A stretch of DNA of 26,468 nucleotides, from the IMG/VR virus record IMGVR_UViG_3300021356_000139, positions 1-26,468 of that record, one strand, 5' to 3'. Shown piece by piece: positions 12,842-20,793 of this stretch (positions within the stretch are counted from its first letter, which is position 1; every line of letters starts with the position of its first letter). The notes under the pieces are model-generated. The model ran no database searches, was not told the DNA's origin, and saw only the letters and a program-made list of their open reading frames with translations. The stretch comes from a virus. The translations under genes and the position numbers were made by a program.

Positions 12842-13165
12842 TTAACTATTTGAACTAATATACGCCTTACCTGTAGTAATAGCGTTAGTACAATCAGTTT
12901 TTTTACTGCTAGATGAACCCACTACGTTAGGTGTAGGGTCATCTTCATCAACAGGTGCATAAGCTAAAATAGTTTCTAAATGGTCTACATTTCTTTGTAC
13001 GACTATATTAATTTCAGCTTGTGTCCATTCTGTTGCTACAACATTTCCATCTTTATCAGTTGTGCTTCCTGCGTATTTTGAATTAACTCCGTTAGTATTA
13101 ATATCATTAATTAAAGTTACGCTATCTATTGCTTTAGTTAATACTTCGCTTACTGTTTGTGGCAT
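12842..13165 (-). CDS. Small fibre-associated protein, function unknown
   Basis: This 107-residue protein lies one base after the tail fibre gene and has AAGGAG upstream of its ATG. It starts MPQTVSEVLTKAIDSVTLIN and contains EWTQAEINIVVQRNVDHLET, with a Ser/Thr-rich end (TDCTNAITTGKAYISSN). There is no membrane segment or signal. From memory, proteins with the 'VQRNVDHLETIL' block follow the fibre genes of marine phages and cyanophages. A fibre-assembly or fibre-binding role is plausible from this position, but nothing in the sequence proves it. Confidence 0.68.
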   Translation of the reverse strand: MPQTVSEVLTKAIDSVTLINDINTNGVNSKYAGSTTDKDGNVVATEWTQAEINIVVQRNVDHLETILAYAPVDEDDPTPNVVGSSSSKKTDCTNAITTGKAYISSNS

Positions 13166-13166
13166 A

Positions 13167-16100
13167 TTATTCTCCTTTTAAAATTTGTATTTCGGCTTTT
13201 AATTCATCTACTTGTGATGAAAGTTCCTGTATTGCTTTAGTTAATATAGGAACAAATTTTTCATATTTTATTCCATATAGTTTTTCATCTTCAGATAGAT
13301 TAACAGCTAAATTAGTTTTATCAGCTACGTTATAACCTGCTGCTTGTTCTAATACTTCAACTTCTTGTGCTTTAAAGCCTATATCTAACCAATCTTCTTT
13401 ATGAGTGCCATCATGTGTAATAGTGTCTAAGTCTGTATCTGGGTTTTTATCCCAATCCACATACTTTGACCTTTTATCCCATTTATAAGTATAAGGTTTT
13501 AATTGTTTTACAAAATCTAACCCTATATCTAAATCACTAAAATCTGTTTTATCTCTTTCATCAGAAGCTACAGTTAGGGCTACTTGGCAATGAAAGCTTC
13601 CTATACTACTATCGCCTAAAGCTATAATATTATTACCACCTGTAATTGAACCTCCAGGCTGACCTGATTTACCTGCTCTATATCCAAGACCTATATTATT
13701 TTCTCCAGTCGTAACTTCTGCTAAAGCATTAGAGCCTAACGCAGCATTATTTTGACCATTAGTACAATCTTCAAGAGAGTCTATACCTACAGCAGTATTA
13801 CCTATACCTGTTGTAAGTTTTGTATTTGCACGAATCCCAAGAGCAGTATTATTATTACCAGTAGTACAAGCATCTAAACAAGCCTGTCCTACAGCCACAT
13901 TACCACTACCACTTGTACATTCTACTAAAGCATTTCTACCTATAGCGACATTATTATCACCTGTACAATCCTGTAAAGCTCTATAACCTACCGCAACATT
14001 ATCTTCGCCACCTGTGCCTAATTGCATGGCTTCTCTACCTAAAGCTGTATTACCACTACCAGTAACATTAAGTGCTGCAGCTTCACCCATAGCAGTATTA
14101 CTATGACCAGTTACTACGCTTGTTAAAGCCTTACGCCCAACTGCCGTATTGTTTGAGGCTGTAGTATTAGCTGACAACGCAGAAGTGCCTACGGCTGTAT
14201 TTTCAGCACCTGTTGTATTAGCATCCAGAGACAATGCACCAACTGCTGTATTGTTTGTAGCTGTAGTGTTTGCTGCTAAAGCATTATCACCAACTGCTAC
14301 ATTATTATCTGCTGTCGTATTGGCAAATAGAGTATTCCAACCCACTGCTACATTACTTCCACCTGTAGTATTTGATGATAAAGAAATTCTGCCTACAGCT
14401 ACATTATAACCTCCTGTTGTATTAGCATCTAAGGCATTACCACCTACAGCAGTATTAAATTGCCCTGTAGTATTAACACCCATAGCAAAAACACCAACTG
14501 CCGTATTGTTTCCAGCAGTAGTATTAGCTTCTAATGCTTTCATGCCTAGTGCTGTGTTTGCACCACCAGTCGTATTTGCTTCTAATGCTTCTACACCAAC
14601 TGCGACATTTTCTGTACCTGTAGTATTTCCTCCTAAAGAAGATGTTCCTACAGCAGTATTTTCGCTACCAGTTGTATTAGCATCTAGAGAAGATGCTCCT
14701 ATGGCAGTATTTTTAATAGCTGTCGTATTTGCTTGAAGTGCTGTATGACCAACTGCTACATTAGAATGACCTTCCGTGTTTGCTGCTAAAGAATCTCTAC
14801 CAACTGCGGTGTTATTAGAAGCTGTGGTGTTAGCTTGTAAAGAACCCTGTCCAACAGATGTGTTGTCTGCTCCAGTTGTGTTTGCTGTTAATGCAGCATG
14901 ACCTATTGCTGTGTTATTGTTCGCAGTTGTATTAGCATCTAAAGCGTTACCACCTAAAGCAGTATTTGCTGCACCTGTGGTGTTTGTTAAAAGTGCATCT
15001 TTACCTACTGCTGTATTATTATCTGCGGTGGTATTAGCACCAAGGGCATCGTGTCCAACTGCTACATTATTTTTACCAGTTGTATTAGCATCCATTGCAT
15101 CCATACCAAGGACTGCATTATTACGACCTTCTGTATTATTTCTCATAGAACCACTACCAACAGAAGCGTTTGAATGGCCTGTTGTTGTAGCAGTCATTGA
15201 CGCATTACCAATGGCTGTATTATCGTCTGCTGTGGTTGCAGCATCTAAAGCCAATCTTCCTACTGCTGTATTCTGGGCACCTGTAGTGTTTGCTGCAAGT
15301 GCGTTATAGCCGATACCTGTATTATTAGAAGCTGTAGTGTTTGCTGCTAAAGCAGTTGCTCCAACAGCTACGTTTGTTGTACCTGTAGTATTAGCACTTA
15401 AAGCAGATGTTCCTACCGCTGTATTATTTGAAGCTGTCGTATTAGCATCTAGTGCTTGACCACCAACAGCGGTATTAGAACCACCTGTGGTATTAACCAA
15501 TAAAGCGTTTCTGCCTATGGCTGTGTTAAAAGTTGCTGTAGTATTAGCTCCTAGTGCATCTGTTCCTACAGCTGTGTTATAGCCACCTTCTGTAATTGCA
15601 TCACCTGCACCTTTACCCATTACAGTATTTTCTGTACCTGTAGTAATAGCTAATAAAGCATCAGCACCAACTGCCGTGTTGCTAGTACCAGAAGTAAGAA
15701 ACTTAAATACGCTATCACCTAAACCTGTATTGTTAGTAGCACTTGATAAAGTACCTGTAGTTGTATCTTGTTTAATTAGAATACTATTAACAAAGTTTGT
15801 AGTATCAGCAAGAATACCTACGCCATTAATTGTGCTGTTAAATGTAGCTGCACCTGCATCTGACATATTAAGGGTAAGAGCATTAAAAAATGTACCGCCA
15901 TCATTACCTCGTAATATAAGGTCTTTATCTTGAACAATAGATACTATTCTAAAATCATTACTATTGTTTTGTAGAGTACCGAAATGTGTTCCGTCATCTT
16001 TAAGAAAAATATTTCCACTATCTGCATCAAGAGTTAAATCTGTGCCTACATCTATTGTTAAACTTCCAGCATCAGAAATAGTAGAACCATTAATTGTTAT

Positions 16101-16685
16101 ATCGTCTACTGTAAGTGTTGTAAGAGTTCCAAGACTTGTAATATTAGGTTGTGCTGCTGTAGATAAAGTTCCTGCAATACTGCCTGTAACAGTCAAATCT
16201 CCTCCAACTGAAGCATCATCTGTTACGGTTAAATCGTCTTGTACTTTTAAATCTACTACGCTTAGACTAGCAAAAGCGTCAACTACTGCTGCTCCAGATC
16301 CTGCTCCGTCTGAATAAACTACTTTTACGTCCCCTGGTGGAATAGTTATATTAGCTCCACTACCTTGAGAAATTATTATGTTTTGTGATCCAGATGTTGC
16401 GTTTTCTATAAACCACATTTTGCTAACGGTGTTAGGACCAATGGTTATAGTGCAAGCTGAATCTAAAGTACCTGTATATTTAAGATACAACGACCTTCCA
16501 GGGTCAGTTGCTCCGTCTGCTATAGTGGTTGTATGTGTATCTGCGTTAGTAGTTATAGCTTCTGTGCCATAACTAAATGCTTCTGCTATTAACTCTAAAT
16601 TTGTATTAGTAGTATCACCCCAAGTACCTGATTCATCACCAGTAGCGATTTCTTTTAACCTAAGGTCATTAACATATGTTGCCAT
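13167..16685 (-). CDS. Long trimeric tail fibre with TAVG-AL-ANTTG repeats and S74 self-cleaving chaperone
   Basis: The 1172-residue protein opens with MATYVNDLRLKEIATGDESG, TWGDTTNTNLELIAEAFSYG, a phage-attachment end familiar from marine phages. Residues of about 140-320 are beta-rich shaft. Residues 319-1010 are about 41 tandem 17-residue repeats (NTAVGxxALxANTTGxx), expected to fold as a trimeric left-handed beta-roll like YadA-type adhesin heads. Residues 1041-1172 are a peptidase S74 intramolecular chaperone: SDERDK supplies the Ser1041/Lys1046 dyad, followed by LDFVKQLKPYTYKW, DIGFKAQEVE and a terminal coiled coil (ELSSQVDELKAEIQILKGE). The chaperone trimerises the fibre and cuts itself off before Ser1041. 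This is the likely receptor-binding protein. The start has GGAG seven bases upstream and its own putative promoter. Confidence 0.93.
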   Translation of the reverse strand: MATYVNDLRLKEIATGDESGTWGDTTNTNLELIAEAFSYGTEAITTNADTHTTTIADGATDPGRSLYLKYTGTLDSACTITIGPNTVSKMWFIENATSGSQNIIISQGSGANITIPPGDVKVVYSDGAGSGAAVVDAFASLSVVDLKVQDDLTVTDDASVGGDLTVTGSIAGTLSTAAQPNITSLGTLTTLTVDDITINGSTISDAGSLTIDVGTDLTLDADSGNIFLKDDGTHFGTLQNNSNDFRIVSIVQDKDLILRGNDGGTFFNALTLNMSDAGAATFNSTINGVGILADTTNFVNSILIKQDTTTGTLSSATNNTGLGDSVFKFLTSGTSNTAVGADALLAITTGTENTVMGKGAGDAITEGGYNTAVGTDALGANTTATFNTAIGRNALLVNTTGGSNTAVGGQALDANTTASNNTAVGTSALSANTTGTTNVAVGATALAANTTASNNTGIGYNALAANTTGAQNTAVGRLALDAATTADDNTAIGNASMTATTTGHSNASVGSGSMRNNTEGRNNAVLGMDAMDANTTGKNNVAVGHDALGANTTADNNTAVGKDALLTNTTGAANTALGGNALDANTTANNNTAIGHAALTANTTGADNTSVGQGSLQANTTASNNTAVGRDSLAANTEGHSNVAVGHTALQANTTAIKNTAIGASSLDANTTGSENTAVGTSSLGGNTTGTENVAVGVEALEANTTGGANTALGMKALEANTTAGNNTAVGVFAMGVNTTGQFNTAVGGNALDANTTGGYNVAVGRISLSSNTTGGSNVAVGWNTLFANTTADNNVAVGDNALAANTTATNNTAVGALSLDANTTGAENTAVGTSALSANTTASNNTAVGRKALTSVVTGHSNTAMGEAAALNVTGSGNTALGREAMQLGTGGEDNVAVGYRALQDCTGDNNVAIGRNALVECTSGSGNVAVGQACLDACTTGNNNTALGIRANTKLTTGIGNTAVGIDSLEDCTNGQNNAALGSNALAEVTTGENNIGLGYRAGKSGQPGGSITGGNNIIALGDSSIGSFHCQVALTVASDERDKTDFSDLDIGLDFVKQLKPYTYKWDKRSKYVDWDKNPDTDLDTITHDGTHKEDWLDIGFKAQEVEVLEQAAGYNVADKTNLAVNLSEDEKLYGIKYEKFVPILTKAIQELSSQVDELKAEIQILKGE
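13655..15731 (-). repeat. About 41 tandem 51-bp units encoding 17-residue fibre repeats
   Basis: These tandem repeats lie inside the tail fibre gene. Nearly every unit is 51 bases (17 residues) with the consensus N-T-A-V-G-x-x-A-L-x-A-N-T-T-[G/A]-x-x; two units near the C-terminal end are 16 residues. The DNA copies are diverged, so protein spacing is conserved more strongly than DNA. Units often alternate ANTTG with ANTTA, giving a partial 34-residue super-period. Four of five successive units near the end carry Cys at the position otherwise taken by Asn. Confidence 0.92.
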
Positions 16686-16697
16686 GTTTGTCTCCGT

Positions 16698-16734
16698 TCA
16701 AATTAATTATAAGTTGTTTTTTCATAAAAGTTAA
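16698..16734 (-). promoter_or_regulatory. Putative sigma70-like promoter for the tail fibre gene
   Basis: A perfect TATAAT (16711-16706, minus strand) is preceded after 17 bases by TTAACT (16734-16729), four of six matches to TTGACA. The element lies in the 45-base gap between the repeat-rich fibre-like gene and the tail fibre gene, with its -35 overlapping the upstream stop codon. A transcript starting near 16698 would enter directly upstream of the fibre ribosome site (GGAG). The layout is the same as at 3192-3237. Confidence 0.42.
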
Positions 16735-17435
16735 GCCACATCTTCCCAATTAGGTGTGTTAGTATTTGTTACTGATTGCCAATTAGGGGAATTACTATTT
16801 GTTATATTTTGCCAATCTGCGTCTTGATTTGTATCTACTTCCCCCCAAATTAAAATAGAACCAAGTACTGAAGTAGCTTGTCCTAGTTCTATATTAATAT
16901 TCGCTAACCCAGTAACGGTTATTTCGCCTAAGGAACTTGTGCTAGAAACACCAGTTATAAAAACATTGTTAACCGTAGTGATACTGGTAGTACCTAAAGC
17001 TGAAGTGCTACCTAGACCACTTACCGAAATATTATTGTTAGTGCTTAACGTAGTAGTACCTAAAGCTGAAGCACTAGATAACCCATCTACTGAAATATTG
17101 TTGTTTGTTGATAGTGTTGTTGTGCCTAAAGCTGAAGTGCTACCTAGACCACTTACCGAAATATTATTTACTGAAGTAGTAGTTGCTGTACCAAGATTGC
17201 CTGCTGCCAACACACCAGAAACTGACACGTTAGCTTCTGCTTGTATTGTGACACTTACTGAACCTAAACTAGCTGTAACCCCACCTACTGAAGCTACCGC
17301 CTGAGCATTAACTGCTACAATTGGTGTGCCTACTGAACCTGCTGCGGGTGCGGTAATTGAAACTGGGATACTGCCTTCGCCAAAAGCAAGCTGACCCCAA
17401 GTTCCTCGACCCCAACCGTTTAGGTATTCAGCCAT
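16731..17435 (-). CDS. Repeat-rich fibre-like structural protein
   Basis: The 234-residue protein begins MAEYLNGWGRGTWGQLAFGE, a start common in small marine phage tail proteins. Residues of about 47-192 are tandem 22-residue beta repeats (NISVSGLGSTSALGTTTLST and variants). The C-terminus has three Trp at 11-residue spacing (W208, W219, W230; N-S-P-N-W, N-T-P-N-W), likely stacking units. There is no signal peptide or enzyme motif. It probably forms an elongated beta-solenoid spike, linker or fibre subunit next to the main fibre. It follows the 142-residue structural gene after one base and precedes the fibre gene with its putative promoter. Confidence 0.75.
   Translation of the reverse strand: MAEYLNGWGRGTWGQLAFGEGSIPVSITAPAAGSVGTPIVAVNAQAVASVGGVTASLGSVSVTIQAEANVSVSGVLAAGNLGTATTTSVNNISVSGLGSTSALGTTTLSTNNNISVDGLSSASALGTTTLSTNNNISVSGLGSTSALGTTSITTVNNVFITGVSSTSSLGEITVTGLANINIELGQATSVLGSILIWGEVDTNQDADWQNITNSNSPNWQSVTNTNTPNWEDVA
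16860..17297 (-). repeat. 66-bp tandem repeats encoding 22-residue beta units
   Basis: About six to seven 66-base units lie in the fibre-like gene. Two copies share an exactly identical 44-base segment (16993-17036 and 17125-17168), placed 132 bases apart, that is two units. The near-identity implies recent duplication or gene conversion, in contrast to the diverged repeats of the neighbouring tail fibre. Confidence 0.85.
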
Positions 17436-17436
17436 T

Positions 17437-17865
17437 TTAGGCTATACGTATAATCGCTGTACTTGCTGCTGCTGCTGGAAAAACTATAGTAAAATCGCCT
17501 GCTGTTGAAGTTTTATCTCCACCGAAATCAATAGAAGCTACTGCTCTATCTGAATTAGTGTCGTTATAGATAAGACAACCTCTAGCAGTAACCGTTGCGT
17601 TACTAAAAGTAAGATCAGAAAAATCTGTAAAACCTGTAGTACCACTCGAAGTAGGATTTACATTAGTAAGTGCTGCTCCTCCTGCGGTATAATTGGTTCC
17701 ACTAGCTTCATTAGAAGTTGAGTACGCTGTTGTACTGGCGTCTAATGTTGCAGAACTAGTATATAAAGCAAGTTTAAAACTGTTTCCGCCACTCGCTAAA
17801 AAATTATGCTTGGCTTCTAAAAGTTCTTTTTTAAAACTTGTGGTAAGTGTAGATGTAATTGCCAT
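17437..17865 (-). CDS. Conserved phage structural protein
   Basis: This 142-residue protein starts MAITSTLTTSFKKELLEAKH, with FKLALYTSSATLDASTTAYS, then TNYTAGGAALTNVNP, FSNATVTARGCLIYN, IDFGGDKTSTAGDFTIVFP and IIRIA. From memory this order (ALYTS, TAGG, ARG-LIYN, DFGGDK, FP, IIRI) is highly conserved in a virion protein of marine phages and some other tailed phages, mostly unassigned. The fold is clearly beta-rich. It lies between the connector genes and the fibre genes, so a tail-associated or virion-surface structural protein is likely. TAATG couples it to the gene upstream. Confidence 0.8.
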   Translation of the reverse strand: MAITSTLTTSFKKELLEAKHNFLASGGNSFKLALYTSSATLDASTTAYSTSNEASGTNYTAGGAALTNVNPTSSGTTGFTDFSDLTFSNATVTARGCLIYNDTNSDRAVASIDFGGDKTSTAGDFTIVFPAAAASTAIIRIA

Positions 17866-18158
17866 TATTTAAGTTCCTTTAAAATCTTAGCCATATCTTG
17901 ATGACCTTGAGTTGTAAGTTCAGCATTCATGGTCACTGAGTGACTATTGATTGCTTGTTTAATATGATATAGTACTTGTTCATAAATAGCTAGTCTGTAT
18001 GCTTCTGCCTGCTGTCGTATGTGTGGTGCTGCGTTTGCTGATATCCCACATATTCTAGCTGTGCACCTTTCTGCCCAAAACTCTGGTGTGTGGCCACCAA
18101 ACTCTGTGGTTGATACCCCTATATCACCTAATCCTGCTGTTGTATCTACTTCTATCAT
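17865..18158 (-). CDS. Small conserved helical virion-module protein
   Basis: This 97-residue protein contains FGGHTPEFWAERCTARICGI, then APHIRQQAEAYRLAIYEQVL and YHIKQAINSHSVTM. The sequence is mostly helical. From memory, small proteins with 'GGH-PEFWAE' and 'APPHIR-QA-A' are conserved among marine podoviruses between the adaptor and the structural genes, with no known function. It overlaps the adaptor gene by four bases (ATGA) and the following gene by one (TAATG), so it is part of the connector operon. Confidence 0.72.
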   Translation of the reverse strand: MIEVDTTAGLGDIGVSTTEFGGHTPEFWAERCTARICGISANAAPHIRQQAEAYRLAIYEQVLYHIKQAINSHSVTMNAELTTQGHQDMAKILKELK

Positions 18159-18805
18159 GCTTGTGGTTGTCTCCTTATTTCATCATACCTGAACTGATCT
18201 CTAGTATCTTTGGCTTCACCTAAATTTTTAAGTGAAGTTAAGGCTTCCTGAAAACGTTGTTCATAGACTGGGATGCTTTCAAAGTTTTTTAAGTATGTGC
18301 ATGCCTCTACTAAACTGCCATACAACATAGCGTTCATTGCGTTTTCTGATAACCATGTTGTACCACTATCAGAACCAGCAGTAAGTGAAGCTGGTCTGTA
18401 GAAATAGTGTAGTTCAAAAGTAAATCCTGTGCTAGGTGTAGGGGCTAGTATAAATCTTTCTTGGTCAAACTCTGCGTAGTATTCTGGTGTGCCTGTAGTT
18501 GCGGTGGCTGGTTGGTAGTCTCGTATAAAAGAAACGTGTTTTAATTTTAAAAAATTATAATTACTGTCACTATCAATTACTGCTAAACTAAACGGGGCTA
18601 AAAAATCACTAGGCATAGCTAGGTATGTATTGCTGCTTGAACCTGTGCCTGTAACATTTTTTCTGAAAACGTCTAACTGAACATTCTTTAATATTCTTTC
18701 TTCTGTACTTTCTATAAAATTATCTATGTTATTAACTAAAGAAGTTTCTGTACTCTCTATATAATCTTGTATAGCAGTTTTTAACGTTGATTTTGTCCAG
18801 CTCAT
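18155..18805 (-). CDS. Head-tail adaptor protein (SU10 adaptor / T7 gp11-like)
   Basis: This 216-residue protein begins MSWTKSTLKTAIQDYIESTE with a helical N-terminus. A beta part follows (TYLAMPSDFLAPFSLAVIDS, then PEYYAEFDQERFILAPTPST and ELHYFYRP), and then a helical C-terminal block (NAMNAMLYGSLVEACTYLKN, YEQRFQEALTSLKNL). The sequence order 'LP-DFL...I...F.L.P.P......YY-RP..L.......LL.......YG.L.EA..Y' is the known pattern of adaptor proteins that form the ring between portal and tail in short-tailed phages. A second connector-like protein (19169-19846) lies just upstream, supporting this assignment. Confidence 0.72.
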   Translation of the reverse strand: MSWTKSTLKTAIQDYIESTETSLVNNIDNFIESTEERILKNVQLDVFRKNVTGTGSSSNTYLAMPSDFLAPFSLAVIDSDSNYNFLKLKHVSFIRDYQPATATTGTPEYYAEFDQERFILAPTPSTGFTFELHYFYRPASLTAGSDSGTTWLSENAMNAMLYGSLVEACTYLKNFESIPVYEQRFQEALTSLKNLGEAKDTRDQFRYDEIRRQPQA

Positions 18806-18809
18806 AATA

Positions 18810-19169
18810 TTATGTTACTATAGTTACGCTACCTAGAGTAGCCGTTAATTTTGTCATGGTAAATTGAGAACCTATGGTATTACTATTTTCAGCCCACATA
18901 ATTGGTGAACTTACACCATTAGCATCTACAGGGTTAGAAACTATAGCTTTACCTAAATGCAAGGTAGGGGCTTTTTCTGTGGGTCTTGGTTCTCTCAAAG
19001 CTTCTGGGTCTACACGATGTACTATTGGGTCTAATTGTGGATGTTTAGGCTCATAACATTCATCACAAACTCTTAAACCGTTCCACTCTTTCTTTAGTTC
19101 AAGATACCCGTAGACAAAACCGCATCTATCGCACCTAGCTAAAGATTTTTTACCAACAGCATAAGCCAT
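18810..19169 (-). CDS. Zinc-ribbon virion-module protein
   Basis: This 119-residue protein has a four-cysteine zinc ribbon at about residues 13-40: CDRC followed by GFVYGYLELKKEWNGLRV and CDEC, then YEPKHPQLDP. The rest is extended and beta-rich (PTLHLGKAIVSNP, MTKLTATLGSVTIVT). From memory, 'CDRCGF...L..EWNGL.VC..CYEPKHPQL' is one of the most conserved small motifs of marine phage structural modules. It is placed between two connector genes with TAATG coupling to the upstream gene. A structural zinc knuckle in the neck or tail is likelier than a transcription role, because of position and late expression. Confidence 0.8.
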   Translation of the reverse strand: MAYAVGKKSLARCDRCGFVYGYLELKKEWNGLRVCDECYEPKHPQLDPIVHRVDPEALREPRPTEKAPTLHLGKAIVSNPVDANGVSSPIMWAENSNTIGSQFTMTKLTATLGSVTIVT

Positions 19170-19846
19170 TAATAAGAACTCCTAGCTGGGGTAAGGTGTA
19201 GAGAAGCTCTGTTTCTATCTTCTTGAGCAGCAAGCTGAAAATCTTGTTCATACTGCTGTTTCATAATACCAGCTTTTTCTGGGTTCTTTTTTAGAGCCAG
19301 ATAATAGGCTAACCCACTAGCCATACAAGGTATAAATCTTGAGGGTACTTCTGGGTCTTGGTTAGAAGCTGAAGCGTCGTCAATTCTTTGTATAGTGTTA
19401 GCTACTAAAGTGTAAGTTGAAACGTTATCTGGGGTTGGCCACACTTTAAGTACAGGAGTAGTTTGCCTATCTAAAAATATTTGTGTGGGTCTGCCTTGGA
19501 TAGTTTTATCTGGTATGTTTAGGTACTCTGTTCTACCTATACGTTCTACACCTAAATCAGTAGAACTACCGCTACTGTCTGTAACTTTAACTACAGCAGA
19601 TACTATATCAATATCATACGCATTTAAAGTATAACTAGCTGTGCCTGTGGTTAGGGTTGTGCTTACTTGATCTATTGTCCAAAGATTTACACCTCTGTTA
19701 GACCAATCAGCGAACATAATATTTAATGAACGCCTAGCAGTTTCAGCATCATACCCAGTCCTTAATTCAAGACCAGCTAGTTCATACGCTTCTTCTATAG
19801 TGTCTGCTATACTAAGCTTAAACGTTTTAGTACCAGAAGTAGCCAT
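19169..19846 (-). CDS. Head-tail connector/head-completion protein (P22 gp4-like)
   Basis: This 225-residue protein starts with a helical domain (SIADTIEEAYELAGLELRTG, ETARRSLNIMFADWSNRGVN, then LWTIDQ). A beta part with VERIGRTEYLNIPDKTIQGR, PTQIFLDRQTTPVLKVWPTP follows, then a helical C-terminal part (PSRFIPCMASGLAYYLALKK, KQQYEQDFQLAAQEDRNR). This helix-beta-helix layout with WP-P and a terminal 'Y...F..A...DR.R' helix is characteristic of the connector and head-completion proteins (P22 gp4 / T7 gp11 type) in marine podoviruses. It would stack below the portal. I am sure of the structural role and less sure which ring it forms. Confidence 0.72.
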   Translation of the reverse strand: MATSGTKTFKLSIADTIEEAYELAGLELRTGYDAETARRSLNIMFADWSNRGVNLWTIDQVSTTLTTGTASYTLNAYDIDIVSAVVKVTDSSGSSTDLGVERIGRTEYLNIPDKTIQGRPTQIFLDRQTTPVLKVWPTPDNVSTYTLVANTIQRIDDASASNQDPEVPSRFIPCMASGLAYYLALKKNPEKAGIMKQQYEQDFQLAAQEDRNRASLHLTPARSSY

Positions 19847-19848
19847 TA

Positions 19849-20253
19849 CTAGAATGTTTTTACTACTGTTAAAACTATAACGTAAGAATCTCCACTAGTA
19901 TGTCCTGTGGTAGTCAAGTTTATATCACCTGTTTTACCAGAACCAGATGTATTTTGTATACCGCCAAACTCTGTAAAGTCTAATTGATCACTATAGTTTT
20001 CATTTAAGTCTAAACAAATAGTATCAGTAGTAGCATCCCAAAGTAGTTTTACACTCATACCAAAAGTTGTGTAAGAAACTTTAGCTAATTTACAACCAGT
20101 GCAAGTTGCACCATCGCTTTTTCTAGTAGCTAAAGCACTTACATCAATCTTAGTTACAGCTGACTCACCTGTTCCATCTGACGTATTTGTTAGCTGGATA
20201 ACAGCTTTTCTATCATCATCAACAATAGTTGTTGAGGTTACTGCGTCTGCCAT
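19849..20253 (-). CDS. Beta-rich structural protein, possible capsid decoration
   Basis: This 134-residue protein begins MADAVTSTTIVDDDRKAVIQ and reads LTNTSDGTGESAVTKIDVSA, with a CTGC pair near residue 52 and a long beta-rich remainder (LDFTEFGGIQNTSGSGKTGD, YVIVLTVVKTF). There is no signal or membrane segment. The 'VI.LTN.SDGTGES.V.K.D' opening is, from memory, conserved in marine phage structural modules directly after the capsid gene. The CTGC pair could bind a metal only if other ligands come from a neighbouring subunit. Its role as a capsid surface or stabilising protein is inferred from position. Confidence 0.72.
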   Translation of the reverse strand: MADAVTSTTIVDDDRKAVIQLTNTSDGTGESAVTKIDVSALATRKSDGATCTGCKLAKVSYTTFGMSVKLLWDATTDTICLDLNENYSDQLDFTEFGGIQNTSGSGKTGDINLTTTGHTSGDSYVIVLTVVKTF

Positions 20254-20265
20254 AAATTACTCCTA

Positions 20266-20772
20266 TTAAGCGTCAGCAAATGGAGTTACTATAGTACCTG
20301 AGCCTAGGATGATTCCTTCTACAGCATACTTAGCACTACCGATTGCAGTTACTTTAACGATACTACCTGCTAAACCACCTTTAGTTGTTCCATTCATAGT
20401 GATAACATCATTAGATGCACCAGATATAAATGTTTTACCAGTAGAGTCATCTTTACCTGTGTATACCCCGCCTACGAACTTATCTGTTCCATCAGTTAAG
20501 ATGTCCATATCTGTGGCTGCTGTTTCTACTACAAAGAAAAAAGAAGCACCTAAATTATTAGTTTGGTTAGGGTCGTCATCACTGCCTGGGGCTGTTGCCA
20601 CTATACTTGGTAAAGTGAATTTACCATCTGCATCGTTACAAGTTAAAATCTTACCAGCGTGTGAATCTACGCTTAGTGTTGTGTCTGCAGTTAAACTAAC
20701 CACGTTAGCGTTACCTGCTGAAATAAATCCTGCTAATGACTTAACTGGACCTGAGAATGTCGATTTTGCCAT
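20266..20772 (-). CDS. Beta-rich virion surface/decoration-type protein
   Basis: This 168-residue protein begins MAKSTFSGPVKSLAGFISAG, then a beta-rich Thr/Gly/Asp-rich body (KILTCNDADGKFTLPSIVAT, GASFFFVVETAATDMDILTD, FVGGVYTG, SNDVITMNGTTKGGLAGSIV). No enzyme motif or signal is seen. The opening resembles virion proteins I remember next to the capsid genes of marine phages. It is the first gene after the capsid terminator and has a very strong ribosome site (AGGAGG, seven bases from ATG), part of which is enclosed in a perfect 7-bp hairpin. This implies high but possibly controlled expression. Confidence 0.72.
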   Translation of the reverse strand: MAKSTFSGPVKSLAGFISAGNANVVSLTADTTLSVDSHAGKILTCNDADGKFTLPSIVATAPGSDDDPNQTNNLGASFFFVVETAATDMDILTDGTDKFVGGVYTGKDDSTGKTFISGASNDVITMNGTTKGGLAGSIVKVTAIGSAKYAVEGIILGSGTIVTPFADA

Positions 20773-20773
20773 A

Positions 20774-20791
20774 ATTTCCTCCTAAGGAAAT
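20774..20791 (-). promoter_or_regulatory. Hairpin enclosing a strong ribosome binding site
   Basis: On the minus strand ATTTCCT, a four-base loop TAGG and AGGAAAT form a perfect 7-bp stem directly before the ATG at 20772. The Shine-Dalgarno TAGGAGG is split between loop and 3' arm, so pairing would partly hide it. This could tune translation of the first gene after the capsid terminator. The evidence is sequence complementarity only. Confidence 0.55.
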
Positions 20792-20793
20792 AA

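Noticed and set aside
14149-15309. Long plus-strand open frames opposite the tail fibre repeats
   Set aside because: They mirror the 51-base repeat of the minus-strand fibre, have no ribosome sites and read as repeated Val/Ala-rich text. They are open only because the repeat codons lack stops on the other strand.
13655-15731. CRISPR-like periodic array
   Set aside because: The 51-base periodicity is continuous coding sequence with diverged copies and no constant repeats separated by unique spacers.
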